A DNA stretch of 64,000 bases from Alistipes senegalensis JC50. Lineage in GTDB: Bacteria > Bacteroidota > Bacteroidia > Bacteroidales > Rikenellaceae. This document shows, piece by piece, positions 24,835 through 34,268 of the stretch. Location: assembly GCF_025145645.1 (NCBI RefSeq), contig NZ_CP102252.1:2356001-2420000 (forward strand), read 5' to 3'. The notes beneath the pieces were generated by a model. It worked only from the letters and a program-made list of their open reading frames with translations. It made no database searches and was not told the DNA's origin. Both the position numbers and the translations under genes were made by a program. The number at the start of each line of letters is the position of its first letter. Position 1 is the stretch's first letter.

Positions 24835-26094
24835 ATGAAGGTCTATAAATTCGGAGGCGCGTCGGTGCGGAATGCCGACGGCGTGAGAAACCTGCGCAAG
24901 ATCATCGACGACGAACAGAACCTGTTCATCATCGTTTCGGCGATGGGCAAGACGACCAATGCGCTGGAAAAGGTGTTCGAGGGGGTTCAGAAAGGGGACC
25001 GGCAGCTTTCGCTGGACAACGTCGAGGCGCTGCGCAAATACCATGCGGAGATCATCGACGACCTGTGGCGCGGTCCCAAACGCCTGCCGGCGGTCGATGC
25101 GCTGTTCGACGAGCTGGAAAAAATAGCCGTGGAGACCGACTATAAACCGGCCGACGCCGAGTTGTGGTACGACACGATCGTGGCCTACGGCGAGCTGGTT
25201 TCGACGACGATCATCTCCGAATACCTCAACTACGCCGGGGTTCCCAACCGCTGGATCGACATGCGCCGCTGCTTCCTCACCGAACAGCGTCACAAGGATG
25301 CCGGGGTGAACCTCGAAGCCTCGACGGAACTGTTGAAAAACGCGCTGGGCAAGTGTGACGAGAATATCTTCATCGGACAGGGATTCATCGGCGGGGCTCC
25401 CGACGGCACGACCACCACGCTGGGGCGCGAGGGCTCGGACTATTCGGCGGCCGTGGTGGCCAACATCCTCGACGCCGAGTCGATGTCGGTGTGGAAGGAC
25501 GTGGACGGCGTGATGAACGCCGATCCGAAAGCGTTCCCCGATGCCGTGCAGATCACCGAACTGAACTACCTCGACACCATCGAGCTGGCTTACAGCGGAG
25601 CGCAGATCATCCACCCCAAGACGATCAAACCCCTTCAGAACAAGAACATTCCACTCTATGTGCGTCCTTTCGGCGACAAGCGCAAGCCCGGTACGGTCAT
25701 CCGCGGCATGTCGGCCCCGGTCGATGTGCCCATCCTGATCCTCAAGAAGGACCAGGTGCTGCTGACGATCCGTTCGCGCGACTTTTCGTTCGTGCTGGAG
25801 GAGAAGTTCGCCACGATCTTCTCGCTGCTGGAGCGGTTCCGCATCAAGACCAACCTGATCCACAACTCGGCCGTGAACCTGAGTCTGTGCGTCGATAATT
25901 CGTGGCACATCGACGAGGCGGTCGAGGCGCTGCGCGAGGCGGGCTTCGACGTGATGAAGGCCGAGAATATGGAGTTGCTGACCGTGCGCGGCTATACCGA
26001 CGAGCTGTGGCGCAGATACGCCCGCGGTCCGCAGGTCTTCGTGCGGCAGGCGACGCAGTCCACCGTGCGCGTGGTACGGAAAAAGGAGTGTTAG
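24835..26094 (+). CDS. lysC: Aspartate kinase (monofunctional)
   Basis: Phosphorylates aspartate, the first step to lysine, methionine, threonine and diaminopimelate. The 419-residue protein has KFGGASV (5-11), FIGQGFIGGAPDGTTTTLGREGSDYSAA (kinase loop, in part), KDVDGVMNADPK, and a C-terminal ACT region (about 300-419) for feedback control. No homoserine dehydrogenase domain is fused. I use lysC as a class name; which end product controls it cannot be read from sequence. Its stop lies within the terminator at 26081-26112. Confidence 0.92.
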   Translation: MKVYKFGGASVRNADGVRNLRKIIDDEQNLFIIVSAMGKTTNALEKVFEGVQKGDRQLSLDNVEALRKYHAEIIDDLWRGPKRLPAVDALFDELEKIAVETDYKPADAELWYDTIVAYGELVSTTIISEYLNYAGVPNRWIDMRRCFLTEQRHKDAGVNLEASTELLKNALGKCDENIFIGQGFIGGAPDGTTTTLGREGSDYSAAVVANILDAESMSVWKDVDGVMNADPKAFPDAVQITELNYLDTIELAYSGAQIIHPKTIKPLQNKNIPLYVRPFGDKRKPGTVIRGMSAPVDVPILILKKDQVLLTIRSRDFSFVLEEKFATIFSLLERFRIKTNLIHNSAVNLSLCVDNSWHIDEAVEALREAGFDVMKAENMELLTVRGYTDELWRRYARGPQVFVRQATQSTVRVVRKKEC

Positions 26095-26112
26095 AAAAAC
26101 ACTCCTTTTTTT
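26081..26112. terminator. Bidirectional terminator overlapping the lysC stop
   Basis: AAAAGGAGTGTT (26081-26092) pairs perfectly with AACACTCCTTTT (26098-26109), with A and T runs on both sides. It serves the plus-strand aspartokinase and reaches the stop of the convergent DUF4435 gene at 26111. Confidence 0.93.
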
Positions 26113-27208
26113 ACTCCTGCCCCTGCCGGAGGCGGTGGATGATGCCGATCATCGACGTTTCCCGGATCTCGCCGTTGCGCTTCATGCTCCAGATCGTGCG
26201 GGCGATATAGCGTTCGATGTCGCGCTCCAGACGTTTGTAGAGCGCGCATTTGGTGTAATTCTCGTTGTCCAGGAGCACGTCGCGGATCGAGCGCAGCGAA
26301 TTGGTGTAGTTCGCCATCTCGTTCTTGAGCGCCACGCCCTGCTTCTTCGATGCGGTGATCTTGGCGATCGACATCGCCCGCAGCTTCTCGCACACGGTGT
26401 TCAGGGCGATCATCACCACGTTGTCCATCAGCGTATGGCCGTGCATGAACAGATAGGCGTTCTCGGGTTTCAGTCCGCGTTCCTTGAGCTGTTCCTCGAA
26501 TTCCTTCATCGGTTCGATCATCCGCGGATTGCGCCGGCGGAGCAGCTCCTCGCGCTTCGTGACGTTGCGCCGGAGCCATTCGAGGGTCTTTTCGCCGTTG
26601 TTCTCGATGTCGAGGTAGCCGATGCGCACCGACTGCTTGAAGTCGATCAGCGGAAAGACGTTCTCCGTGGCCAGCTGCGCCGAGTAGGCGTACCAGACGA
26701 ACAGCGGGTAGATCGTGCACGAGTATTCGCGCATGAATTTCACGAAGTCGAAGATGCGTGTGTCGTTCTTGGTGGCCTTCACGCAGACGTTGTGCAGCGA
26801 GGGGGCGTAGCAGAGGTAGTTCTCGGTGGCGTAGGCGTAGGTGTGGAACATGAACCGGCTGCCGTTGACCTCCTTCGACTGGGGCGTGCGGTCGGCGAAG
26901 AGGTAGTCGAAATCGGAATCGACGCAGAGGATCGTCTCCTCCGACGAACGGGGGATCATCCCCATCAGCACCTTTTTGCCTTTGGGCAGGTCGCCGCGGT
27001 CGGGCACCGAGATTTCGAACCGCAGGTAGGGATTCTGGAAATGGTCGAAAATCCCGCGCCAGAATGCCACGTCCTCGTAGCCTTCGACATAGACCTTCAC
27101 CAGCCGCTGGTCCGGATTGGCGGGCAGGGGCTCGGGCAGCCGTTCGGGCGTCATCGGCTGCGAGAAGGGGTTGAGCCGGCGCAGTTTTTCGCGGAACTTT
27201 TTTGCCAT
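26111..27208 (-). CDS. DUF4435 (TOPRIM-like) protein, orphan
   Basis: The 365-residue protein fits the DUF4435 pattern: an early acidic motif KVYVEGYEDVAFWRGIF (VEGYEDVAFW at 41-50) and a second acidic motif CVDSDFDYLF (D97, D99, D101). Together they resemble the E...DxD metal site of the TOPRIM fold used by OLD-family nucleases. The C-terminal half is helical and basic. DUF4435 occurs in AriB of the PARIS phage-defence system, but no ATPase partner is adjacent here; neighbours are lysC and a SUI1 factor. ATG 27208 chosen (27214 also possible). Function unknown. Confidence 0.7.
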   Translation of the reverse strand: MAKKFREKLRRLNPFSQPMTPERLPEPLPANPDQRLVKVYVEGYEDVAFWRGIFDHFQNPYLRFEISVPDRGDLPKGKKVLMGMIPRSSEETILCVDSDFDYLFADRTPQSKEVNGSRFMFHTYAYATENYLCYAPSLHNVCVKATKNDTRIFDFVKFMREYSCTIYPLFVWYAYSAQLATENVFPLIDFKQSVRIGYLDIENNGEKTLEWLRRNVTKREELLRRRNPRMIEPMKEFEEQLKERGLKPENAYLFMHGHTLMDNVVMIALNTVCEKLRAMSIAKITASKKQGVALKNEMANYTNSLRSIRDVLLDNENYTKCALYKRLERDIERYIARTIWSMKRNGEIRETSMIGIIHRLRQGQE

Positions 27209-27300
27209 ACGCATATAAAAATAATACAGACCCGCTGCGGAAGCGAATTTGCGCACGGTCCGGCGGAGCTTTTCGACAAATTAACGGGTCGTTGCGACAC

Positions 27301-27331
27301 CAAAGATAAATATTTTGCTAATTTTGCGCAA
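27301..27331 (-). promoter_or_regulatory. Bacteroidetes promoter for the DUF4435 gene
   Basis: On the minus strand TTG (27331-27329), 20 bases, TATCTTTG (27308-27301), giving a leader of about 85 bases. Confidence 0.7.
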
Positions 27332-27377
27332 TAAATTACGTCCCTTTCGGCGTTCATTTGCAACCATTCGAACAATT

Positions 27378-27725
27378 ATGGCGGACAACGACTGGAAAGC
27401 GCGGCTCGGGATGGTCTATTCGACCGATCCCGGCTTCAAATACGAAACGGCCGAAGAGCCCGAGGCGGAGACCCTGCCCCCGGCGCGGCAGGACCTGCGG
27501 GTGTGGCTCGACCGCAAGCAGCGGGCCGGCAAGGTCGTGACCCTCGTCAGGGGCTTCGTGGGCCGCGACGGGGATTTGCAGGAGCTGGCGCGCCTGTTGA
27601 AGACCCGCTGCGGCGTCGGAGGTGCCGCCAAGGAGGGCGAAATCATCATTCAGGGCGACCACCGCGACCGCGTGGTCGAGATTCTCACCCGCAGCGGCTA
27701 CCGCTGCAAAAAAGCCGGCAGCTGA
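27378..27725 (+). CDS. SUI1/YciH-family translation initiation factor homologue
   Basis: Small eIF1-like protein of 115 residues. The C-terminal two thirds match the SUI1 fold: GKVVTLVRGFVGRDGDLQELARLLKTRCGVGGAAKEGEIIIQGDHRDRVVEIL (in parts), with the conserved TRCGVGG loop and IQGDHRD. Bacterial members are thought to influence start-site fidelity. ATG 27378 chosen because MADNDWKARLGMVYST is the usual opening. It is one base upstream of the next gene's GTG start, so translation is probably coupled. Confidence 0.9.
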   Translation: MADNDWKARLGMVYSTDPGFKYETAEEPEAETLPPARQDLRVWLDRKQRAGKVVTLVRGFVGRDGDLQELARLLKTRCGVGGAAKEGEIIIQGDHRDRVVEILTRSGYRCKKAGS

Positions 27726-27726
27726 C

Positions 27727-30657
27727 GTGCGCCGGCTGCTGTTCCTGCTCGCGGCGCTCGTCGCCGTCTGCGGTGCCGAGCGCGCCGCCGCCCAGTATTA
27801 CACGTGGGGTTCGGACCCTCCGATGAAGTGGTCTGCGATCCGCACGCCCGACGTGCGGATGATCTATCCCGACACCGTGTCGGCCGTCGCCCGGCGCACG
27901 CTGTTCTACATCCGCACCGTGCAGCCCGACATCGCCTACGGCTTCCGCCACGGTCCGATGCGCATCCCCTTCGTCATGCACCCCGAGAATTTCCAGTCGA
28001 ACGGGCTGGTGATGTATCTTCCCAAGCGTGTGGAGTTCCTCACCTCGCCGGCCGTCGAGGGCTACTCGATGCCGTGGTACAAACAGCTCGTGGCCCACGA
28101 ATACCGCCATGCCGTGCAGTACAACAACCTCGACCGGGGCGTCATCCGCGCCCTGAGCTACGTGCTGGGGCAGCAGGGTTCGACCATCGGCCTGCTGTGC
28201 ATGCCGATCTGGGCTATGGAGGGCGACGCCGTGATGTCCGAGACGATGATGTCGTCGTTCGGACGGGGGTTGCAGCCCTCGTTCTCGATGGCCTACCGCG
28301 CGATGGGCAGCGTCGGCCGCGACCGGCGCAACATCGACCGCTGGTTCTGCGGCTCCTACCGCGACTACATTCCCGACCACTACGAACTGGGATACCAGAT
28401 ATGTTCCTATGCCTGGGAGCGTTACGGTGAAAATGTCTGGGACAAGGTCGCGTGGTACGGTTCGCGCAACCCCTACGTGCTGGCCACCACGCGCGTCGCC
28501 CTGGGCAAGTTCTACAAGACCAACGTGCAGAAGCTCTTCCGCGAGACCTTCGACGAACTGGAACGCTATTGGGATTCGCTGCCCGCCGCCGAGGACAGCG
28601 CCGCAACCCTGACCCGACTGCCCGAAAAGAACCACACCACCTACCAATGGCCCCTGCCGCTGGGCGATACGGCCGTGCTGGCGCTCAAAACCGACCTCGA
28701 CCGTGTGTCGCGCTTCGTCGAGATCGACCGCCGCACGGGCCGCGAACGCCTCGTCTGCTACACGGGGCAGGTCTCGACCCGCCCTTCGCTGTGCGGGGGA
28801 CGGGTGTGGTGGACCGAATACCGCCGCTCGAAACTCTTCGAACAGCGCGTCAATTCGCAGCTTTGTTATATGGAGCTCTCCGACGGCGTGCCCCGCTCGG
28901 TCGCCGGACGCCGCAGGGCGCTCTTCCCGGTGGAGACGCCCGACGAACTGGGGTGGGTCGAGTACGATCCCGACGGCCGCTATACGGTCGTCGTGCGGCG
29001 CGGGTCGGAACCCGAACGGCGCCTGGCGACGCCGGGCCGGACCGAGGTGCACGGGCTGGCGTGGGACGACCGGACGGCGGCGTGGTACGTCCTCGTCACC
29101 GATGACAGCGGCATGTGGATCGGCCGCATCGACAGCGAAGGGGTGCATCCGATCACCGAGGGGGCCTACATCACCCTTTCGAATCTCCGGGCCGGCGGCG
29201 GCAAACTCTACTACGGCTCGATCGCCTCGGGCAAGGACGAGGCCCATTGCTACGACCTGACGGACGGCCGCGAATACCGCATCACGACCTCGGCCTACGG
29301 CTCTTTCTCTCCGGCTCCTGCCGGCGGCCGCGTGCTGCTGACGACCTACGACCGCCGCGGCTACCGCGTCACGGAGCAGGCCGCGGACAGCGCGCTGATC
29401 CCCGTCGCGCCGTCGCGTCTGCCGGTCAACCTCGTCAATCCGCCGCGCAGGCGCTGGGACGTGGTGAACCTTGATACGGTGCGTTTCGATGCGGCCGACT
29501 CCCGGATGCAGCGCGATTCGTTCCGCACGAAGCGTTACCGCAAGGTGCCCAACCTGATCAATGTCCACAGCTGGATGCCGCTGGCGTTCAATCCGTTCGC
29601 CGCGGTGGACGAACACGTCATCGACCTCAATCTGGGCTTCACGCTTCTGTCGCAGAACCTCCTGTCGAACACCGAGGCTTACGCCTCCTACGGCTGGAAC
29701 CGCAGCGAAGGTTCGCTGGTGAACCTCGGGGTGCGCTATTTCGGGCTGGGCGTGCGCTTCGACCTCGACGCCTCCTACGGCGGCAACCAGCTCTTCTACT
29801 CGCTCGGACAGTATAACCGGCAGACCGGAAAATACGAATATCAGTCGCGCCCCGCGCCCGACAAATACTACTCCGTGGGGCTGTCGGCCACGCTGCCGCT
29901 CTATTTCCAGCAGGGCTACCATACGCGCCAGCTCTCCGTCTCGACGGGCTGGAACTACTCCAACGGCATGGTCGCCAATATGCGGGAGATCGAATGGGGC
30001 CAGGGAGGGCTGATCTCCAACATCCAGCACATCGGATTCCGCAAGGGGCTGCACAAACTCTCGTTCGGCGTGGGTTTCTCGGACCAGGTGCGCATGTCCC
30101 ACCGCGATTTCGCTCCCCGCTGGGGCTACACCCTCAGCACGAACTACACGTTCAATCCGGCGAACTCCCATTTCAGCGACCTGATTTCGTTCTACGGACA
30201 GGCTTACCTGCCGGGATTCATGCGCCACAATTCGGTGAAAGTCGCCGCGACCTATCAGACCTCGCTCGGAGGGTACAAATACCCCTCGGGCTACTCGCCG
30301 CTCAGCTACCGTTCGACGCGCCTCATTCCCCGCGGATTCACCTCGGCGGACATTCTGTCGAACAACTACACGGCCGTGTCGTTCGATTACCAGTTGCCGG
30401 TGTGGTGCCCCGAGGGCGGTATCGGGTCGGTGATTTACATCAAGCGCATCCGGCTCAACGCCGGCGGCGACTACGCGCAGTTCCGCGACGCGGGACACGA
30501 TGTCTGGCGGCGCATCTGGTCCGCGGGCGGCGATCTCGTCGTCGATTTCAACGCCTTCCGCCAGCCTGCGTCGGCCACCTCGACCTTCAAACTGTCGTGC
30601 TACAAGCCTTCGAACGGCTCCGTGTGGTTCGCGGCGTCGGTGGGGCTACCGTTTTAA
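27727..30657 (+). CDS. Outer-membrane protein with gluzincin peptidase, propeller-like and beta-barrel regions
   Basis: A 976-residue protein in three parts. Residues 1-23 are a signal peptide. About 40-300 resemble a peptidase-MA-like metallopeptidase: HEYRH at 124-128 (HExxH) and a third-ligand glutamate in WAMEGDA (E165). About 320-620 is a strand-rich segment with TolB/WD-like repeats. About 640-976 is aromatic-rich alternating strand and ends VGLPF, as in an outer-membrane barrel. I chose the GTG at 27727 because it directly begins the signal peptide (RRLLFLLAALVAVCGAE) and follows the SUI1 stop by one base. Substrate unknown; homologues are annotated hypothetical in Bacteroidetes as far as I recall. 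Confidence 0.75.
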   Translation: MRRLLFLLAALVAVCGAERAAAQYYTWGSDPPMKWSAIRTPDVRMIYPDTVSAVARRTLFYIRTVQPDIAYGFRHGPMRIPFVMHPENFQSNGLVMYLPKRVEFLTSPAVEGYSMPWYKQLVAHEYRHAVQYNNLDRGVIRALSYVLGQQGSTIGLLCMPIWAMEGDAVMSETMMSSFGRGLQPSFSMAYRAMGSVGRDRRNIDRWFCGSYRDYIPDHYELGYQICSYAWERYGENVWDKVAWYGSRNPYVLATTRVALGKFYKTNVQKLFRETFDELERYWDSLPAAEDSAATLTRLPEKNHTTYQWPLPLGDTAVLALKTDLDRVSRFVEIDRRTGRERLVCYTGQVSTRPSLCGGRVWWTEYRRSKLFEQRVNSQLCYMELSDGVPRSVAGRRRALFPVETPDELGWVEYDPDGRYTVVVRRGSEPERRLATPGRTEVHGLAWDDRTAAWYVLVTDDSGMWIGRIDSEGVHPITEGAYITLSNLRAGGGKLYYGSIASGKDEAHCYDLTDGREYRITTSAYGSFSPAPAGGRVLLTTYDRRGYRVTEQAADSALIPVAPSRLPVNLVNPPRRRWDVVNLDTVRFDAADSRMQRDSFRTKRYRKVPNLINVHSWMPLAFNPFAAVDEHVIDLNLGFTLLSQNLLSNTEAYASYGWNRSEGSLVNLGVRYFGLGVRFDLDASYGGNQLFYSLGQYNRQTGKYEYQSRPAPDKYYSVGLSATLPLYFQQGYHTRQLSVSTGWNYSNGMVANMREIEWGQGGLISNIQHIGFRKGLHKLSFGVGFSDQVRMSHRDFAPRWGYTLSTNYTFNPANSHFSDLISFYGQAYLPGFMRHNSVKVAATYQTSLGGYKYPSGYSPLSYRSTRLIPRGFTSADILSNNYTAVSFDYQLPVWCPEGGIGSVIYIKRIRLNAGGDYAQFRDAGHDVWRRIWSAGGDLVVDFNAFRQPASATSTFKLSCYKPSNGSVWFAASVGLPF

Positions 30658-30693
30658 GGAATATTTCGTATCTTTACCGCAAATTTTGGTCGT

Positions 30694-33096
30694 ATGACAC
30701 AGCGTAAAAAGACGGGCGTGAGTCCGAAAATGATAAAATGGATCTGGTGCGTGGCGCTCGCACCCTTTGCGTTCGTGGGCGTGCTGCTGCTGCTGACGGC
30801 GCTCGGCGTCTTCGGGCGCATGCCCTCGTTCGAGGAGCTGGAGAACCCCCGCAGCAACCTCGCCACGGAGATCTATTCCGAGGACGGCAAGGTCATCGGC
30901 ACCTTCTTCGTGCAGAACCGCTCCTACGTGCAGTACGCGGACCTCTTTCCGTCGGATTCGACGCTCCGCATCCGGCTCGACGGATACGAGGTGCCGCCGA
31001 TCGTCGCGGCGCTCATCTCGACCGAGGACATCCGCTTCCGCGGCCATTCGGGCATCGACATCCCCTCGCTGGCGCGTGTGGCGGTGAAGACGCTGCTGAT
31101 GCAGAACACCTCGCAGGGCGGCGGCTCGACCATCACCCAGCAGCTGGCCAAGAACCTCTTCCCGCGCGATACGGCCCGCAACCGCGGCGCCGTCGTCCGC
31201 AAGGCCAAGCTCGTGACGGCGAAGCTGAAAGAGTGGATCACGGCCCTCAAACTCGAATACAACTATACCAAAGAGGAGATCGCCGCGATGTACCTCAATA
31301 CGGTGGAATTCGGCTCGAACGCCTACGGCATCAAGTCGGCGGCCCACACGTTCTTCAACAAGGAGCCCGACGAGCTGAACGTGCAGGAGGCGGCCGTGCT
31401 GGTGGGCGTGGTGAACGCCCCGACGCGCTACTCCCCGGTGCGCAATCCGGACAACGCCCTCGCGCGCCGCAACCTCGTGCTTTCGCGCATGGAGGAGGCC
31501 GGGGCGCTGACGCGCAGGCAGCGCGACTCGATCGCGGCGCTGCCCATCGTGCTGAACTACCGGCCCGTGTCGCATAACGAGGGCTCGGCGACCTATTTCC
31601 GCGAGATGCTGCGTCTGGTGATGAACGCCGAGCGGCCCAAGCGCAGCCAGTTCTACAACGAATGGGACTACGACCAGGCGGTGAAGGAGTACGACGAGAA
31701 TCCGCTCTACGGCTGGTGCCTCAAAAACCGCAAGGCCGACGGCACGCCCTACAACATCTACCGCGACGGACTGAAAATCTACACCACGATCAACTCCGTG
31801 ATGCAGTCCTATGCCGAGCAGGCCGTGCAGCGGCAGATGGAGAAGGAGATCCAGCCCAAGATGGACGCGCAGTACCGCAGCACCAAGACGCTTTTCATCG
31901 GCGCCGACCGCGAGGAGCGCGAGCGCATCATGCGCCACGCCGTCCGCTATTCGGACCGCTACCGCGAGATGAAGAACGCCGGGGCGAGCGAGAAGCAGAT
32001 ACAGGCCGCATTCGACAAACCCTGCGACATGAAGGTCTTCACCTACAAGGGCGAACGCGACACGCTGATGACCCCGCGCGACTCGATTCTCCACCACAAG
32101 CGGATCATGCGCGCTGCGATGGTGGCGCTCGATCCCCGCACAGGTTTTGTAAAAGCCTATGTCGGAGGCCCCAATTTCCGTTATTTCAAGTATGACATGG
32201 CCCGGCAGGGCAAGCGGCAGATCGGTTCGACGATCAAGCCCTTCGTCTATACCTTCGCCATCGACCATCTGGGTATGACCCCCTGCACGATGGTCCCGAA
32301 CCTGCCGACGACCATCGAGACGGCCAACGGCACGGCGTGGTCGCCCAAGGAGGCCGGCAACGTCGAGTACGACGGCGTGCTGCATCCCCTGAGCTGGGGC
32401 CTGGCACGCAGCCGCAACAACTATTCGGCGTGGATCATGAAGCAGGCCAAGCAGCCGGCGGCCGTGGCCGACTTCATCCATAACATGGGTATCCGCAGTT
32501 ACATCGATCCGGTGCCGGCGCTGGCCCTCGGCTCCTCGGAGTCGAATGTCTACGAGTTGGTGAGCGCCTTCTCGACCTTCGCCAACCAGGGCGTGCACAC
32601 CGATGCGATCTTCGTGACCCGCATCGAGGACCGGCAGGGCAACCTGATCGCTTCGTTCATCCCCCAGTCGCAGGACGCCATCAGCGAACGCACGGCCTAC
32701 ACGATGCTCACGATGTTGCAGGGCGTGGTCAATGCGGGAACGGCCGGGCGTCTGAAGTGGCAGTTCGGATTCAACGACGTGGAGATCGGCGGCAAGACCG
32801 GAACATCGAACCAGAACCGCGACGCATGGTTCATGTGCGTGGCTCCGAAGCTCGTGGCAGGGGCCTGGGTCGGCGGCGAGGACCAGTCGGTGCACTTCGT
32901 CCGCGGCGGCGAGGGCAGCGTGATGGCCCTGCCGATCGTCGGCGATTTCATGAAGCGGGTCTACGACGACGGACGCTTCGGCATCGGCCGCGGGGATCAG
33001 TTCCTGCGTCCGGCGATGATGCCCCGCTACGACTGCGACGAAGAGGTCGATCCCGGGAAGCCCGATACCTCCGACGAGGACGACTTCTTTAATTGA
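30694..33096 (+). CDS. Penicillin-binding protein 1A (class A PBP)
   Basis: Bifunctional peptidoglycan glycosyltransferase/transpeptidase anchored by one N-terminal helix (about 12-38). GT51 motifs: STEDIRFRGHSGID and GGSTITQQLAKNLF. Transpeptidase motifs: SxxK in GSTIKPF, SxN in SRNNYSAW, and KTGT in GGKTGTSN. It has 800 residues, normal for class A, with an acidic tail DPGKPDTSDEDDFFN. A -7-like TATCTTTA lies at 30669-30676. Confidence 0.97.
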   Translation: MTQRKKTGVSPKMIKWIWCVALAPFAFVGVLLLLTALGVFGRMPSFEELENPRSNLATEIYSEDGKVIGTFFVQNRSYVQYADLFPSDSTLRIRLDGYEVPPIVAALISTEDIRFRGHSGIDIPSLARVAVKTLLMQNTSQGGGSTITQQLAKNLFPRDTARNRGAVVRKAKLVTAKLKEWITALKLEYNYTKEEIAAMYLNTVEFGSNAYGIKSAAHTFFNKEPDELNVQEAAVLVGVVNAPTRYSPVRNPDNALARRNLVLSRMEEAGALTRRQRDSIAALPIVLNYRPVSHNEGSATYFREMLRLVMNAERPKRSQFYNEWDYDQAVKEYDENPLYGWCLKNRKADGTPYNIYRDGLKIYTTINSVMQSYAEQAVQRQMEKEIQPKMDAQYRSTKTLFIGADREERERIMRHAVRYSDRYREMKNAGASEKQIQAAFDKPCDMKVFTYKGERDTLMTPRDSILHHKRIMRAAMVALDPRTGFVKAYVGGPNFRYFKYDMARQGKRQIGSTIKPFVYTFAIDHLGMTPCTMVPNLPTTIETANGTAWSPKEAGNVEYDGVLHPLSWGLARSRNNYSAWIMKQAKQPAAVADFIHNMGIRSYIDPVPALALGSSESNVYELVSAFSTFANQGVHTDAIFVTRIEDRQGNLIASFIPQSQDAISERTAYTMLTMLQGVVNAGTAGRLKWQFGFNDVEIGGKTGTSNQNRDAWFMCVAPKLVAGAWVGGEDQSVHFVRGGEGSVMALPIVGDFMKRVYDDGRFGIGRGDQFLRPAMMPRYDCDEEVDPGKPDTSDEDDFFN

Positions 33097-33131
33097 TGAT
33101 TACGGCCGGCCATTGTGCCGGTCGATTTTTT

Positions 33132-33161
33132 TTGCATTTCGTACTGATTTCGTTATATTTG
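33132..33161 (+). promoter_or_regulatory. Bacteroidetes promoter for asd
   Basis: TTG (33132-33134), 19 bases, TATATTTG (33154-33161); exact consensus, 66 bases upstream of the asd ATG. Confidence 0.85.
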
Positions 33162-33227
33162 TCCCCGGAGCTTCCGTGTACGGTCCGTCCGAGCGGGAAC
33201 GATGATCACTTTTTAATTTTAATCAGG

Positions 33228-34220
33228 ATGAAAATTGCTATTGTGGGCGTCAGCGGTGCTGTGGGCCAGGAATTTCTGCGAATTTTGGAGGAACGGGCGC
33301 TTCCGATCGACGAACTCGTGCTGTTCGGGTCCCAGCGCAGTGCGGGACGCAAATACAAGTTTCGCGGAAAGGAGATCGAGGTCAAACTGCTGCAACACAA
33401 CGACGATTTCAAGGGGATCGACTTCGCCCTGACCTCGGCCGGGGCCGGAACGTCGAAGGAGTTCGCCGATACGATCACCAAACACGGTACGGTCATGATC
33501 GACAATTCGAGCGCCTTCCGCATGGATGACGACGTGCCCCTCGTGGTGCCGGAGGTCAATCCCGAGGATGCGAAGAATGCGCCCCGCCGCATCATCGCCA
33601 ACCCCAACTGCACGACGATCCAGATGGTCGTGGCGCTGAACGCCGTCGAGAAGCTCTCGCACATCACCCGCGTGCATGTCTCGACCTACCAGTCGGCCAG
33701 CGGCGCCGGAGCCGCCGCCATGACGGAGCTGGAGACGCAGTATGCCGAGCTCGGCGCGGGCAAGGAGCCCACGGTGGCGAAATTCGCTTTCCAGCTGGCC
33801 TATAACGTGATTCCGCATATCGACGTGTTCACCGACAACGACTACACGAAGGAGGAGATGAAGATGTTCCACGAGACGCGCAAGATCATGCACTCGGACA
33901 TCCGCGTGTCGGCGACCTGCGTGCGCGTTCCGGTGATGCGCGCCCATTCGGAGAGCGTGTGGCTCGAGACCGAACGCCCCGTGTCGGTGGAGGAGGTCCG
34001 CGCGGCCTTCGCCAAGGAGCCGGGCGTAGTGCTGATGGACGACCCGGCCGGCAAGGTCTACCCGATGCCGCTCTTCATCGCCGGCAACGACCCTGTCTAC
34101 GTGGGCCGTATCCGCAAGGACCTGACCTGCGAGAACGGACTGACGTTCTGGTGCGTGAGCGACCAGATCCGGAAGGGTGCGGCGCTCAACGCCGTGCAGA
34201 TCCTCGAAACGCTGATCTGA
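33228..34220 (+). CDS. asd: Aspartate-semialdehyde dehydrogenase
   Basis: Reduces aspartyl phosphate to the semialdehyde, feeding diaminopimelate, threonine and methionine. The 330-residue protein has the NADP loop IVGVSGAVGQEF (4-15), the catalytic cysteine in NPNCTTIQMV, YQSASGAGAAAM, and SATCVRVPVMRAHSE near the C-terminus. The ATG at 33228 was chosen by homology; the longer in-frame start at 33093 lies upstream of the promoter. Confidence 0.97.
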   Translation: MKIAIVGVSGAVGQEFLRILEERALPIDELVLFGSQRSAGRKYKFRGKEIEVKLLQHNDDFKGIDFALTSAGAGTSKEFADTITKHGTVMIDNSSAFRMDDDVPLVVPEVNPEDAKNAPRRIIANPNCTTIQMVVALNAVEKLSHITRVHVSTYQSASGAGAAAMTELETQYAELGAGKEPTVAKFAFQLAYNVIPHIDVFTDNDYTKEEMKMFHETRKIMHSDIRVSATCVRVPVMRAHSESVWLETERPVSVEEVRAAFAKEPGVVLMDDPAGKVYPMPLFIAGNDPVYVGRIRKDLTCENGLTFWCVSDQIRKGAALNAVQILETLI

Positions 34221-34268
34221 CTCTCCGGCGGCGGTCTCCGCCGTCGGATCTGATAACGGCCCGATGCC

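Noticed and set aside
26111..27208. PARIS defence system
   Set aside because: Only the DUF4435 component is present; no AAA ATPase (AriA) lies on either side.
27685..30498. 937-codon open frame on the minus strand
   Set aside because: It is the shadow of the outer-membrane peptidase gene in GC-rich DNA; its translation is histidine/arginine/valine-rich, has no recognisable domain, and the plus-strand frame has a signal peptide and catalytic motif.
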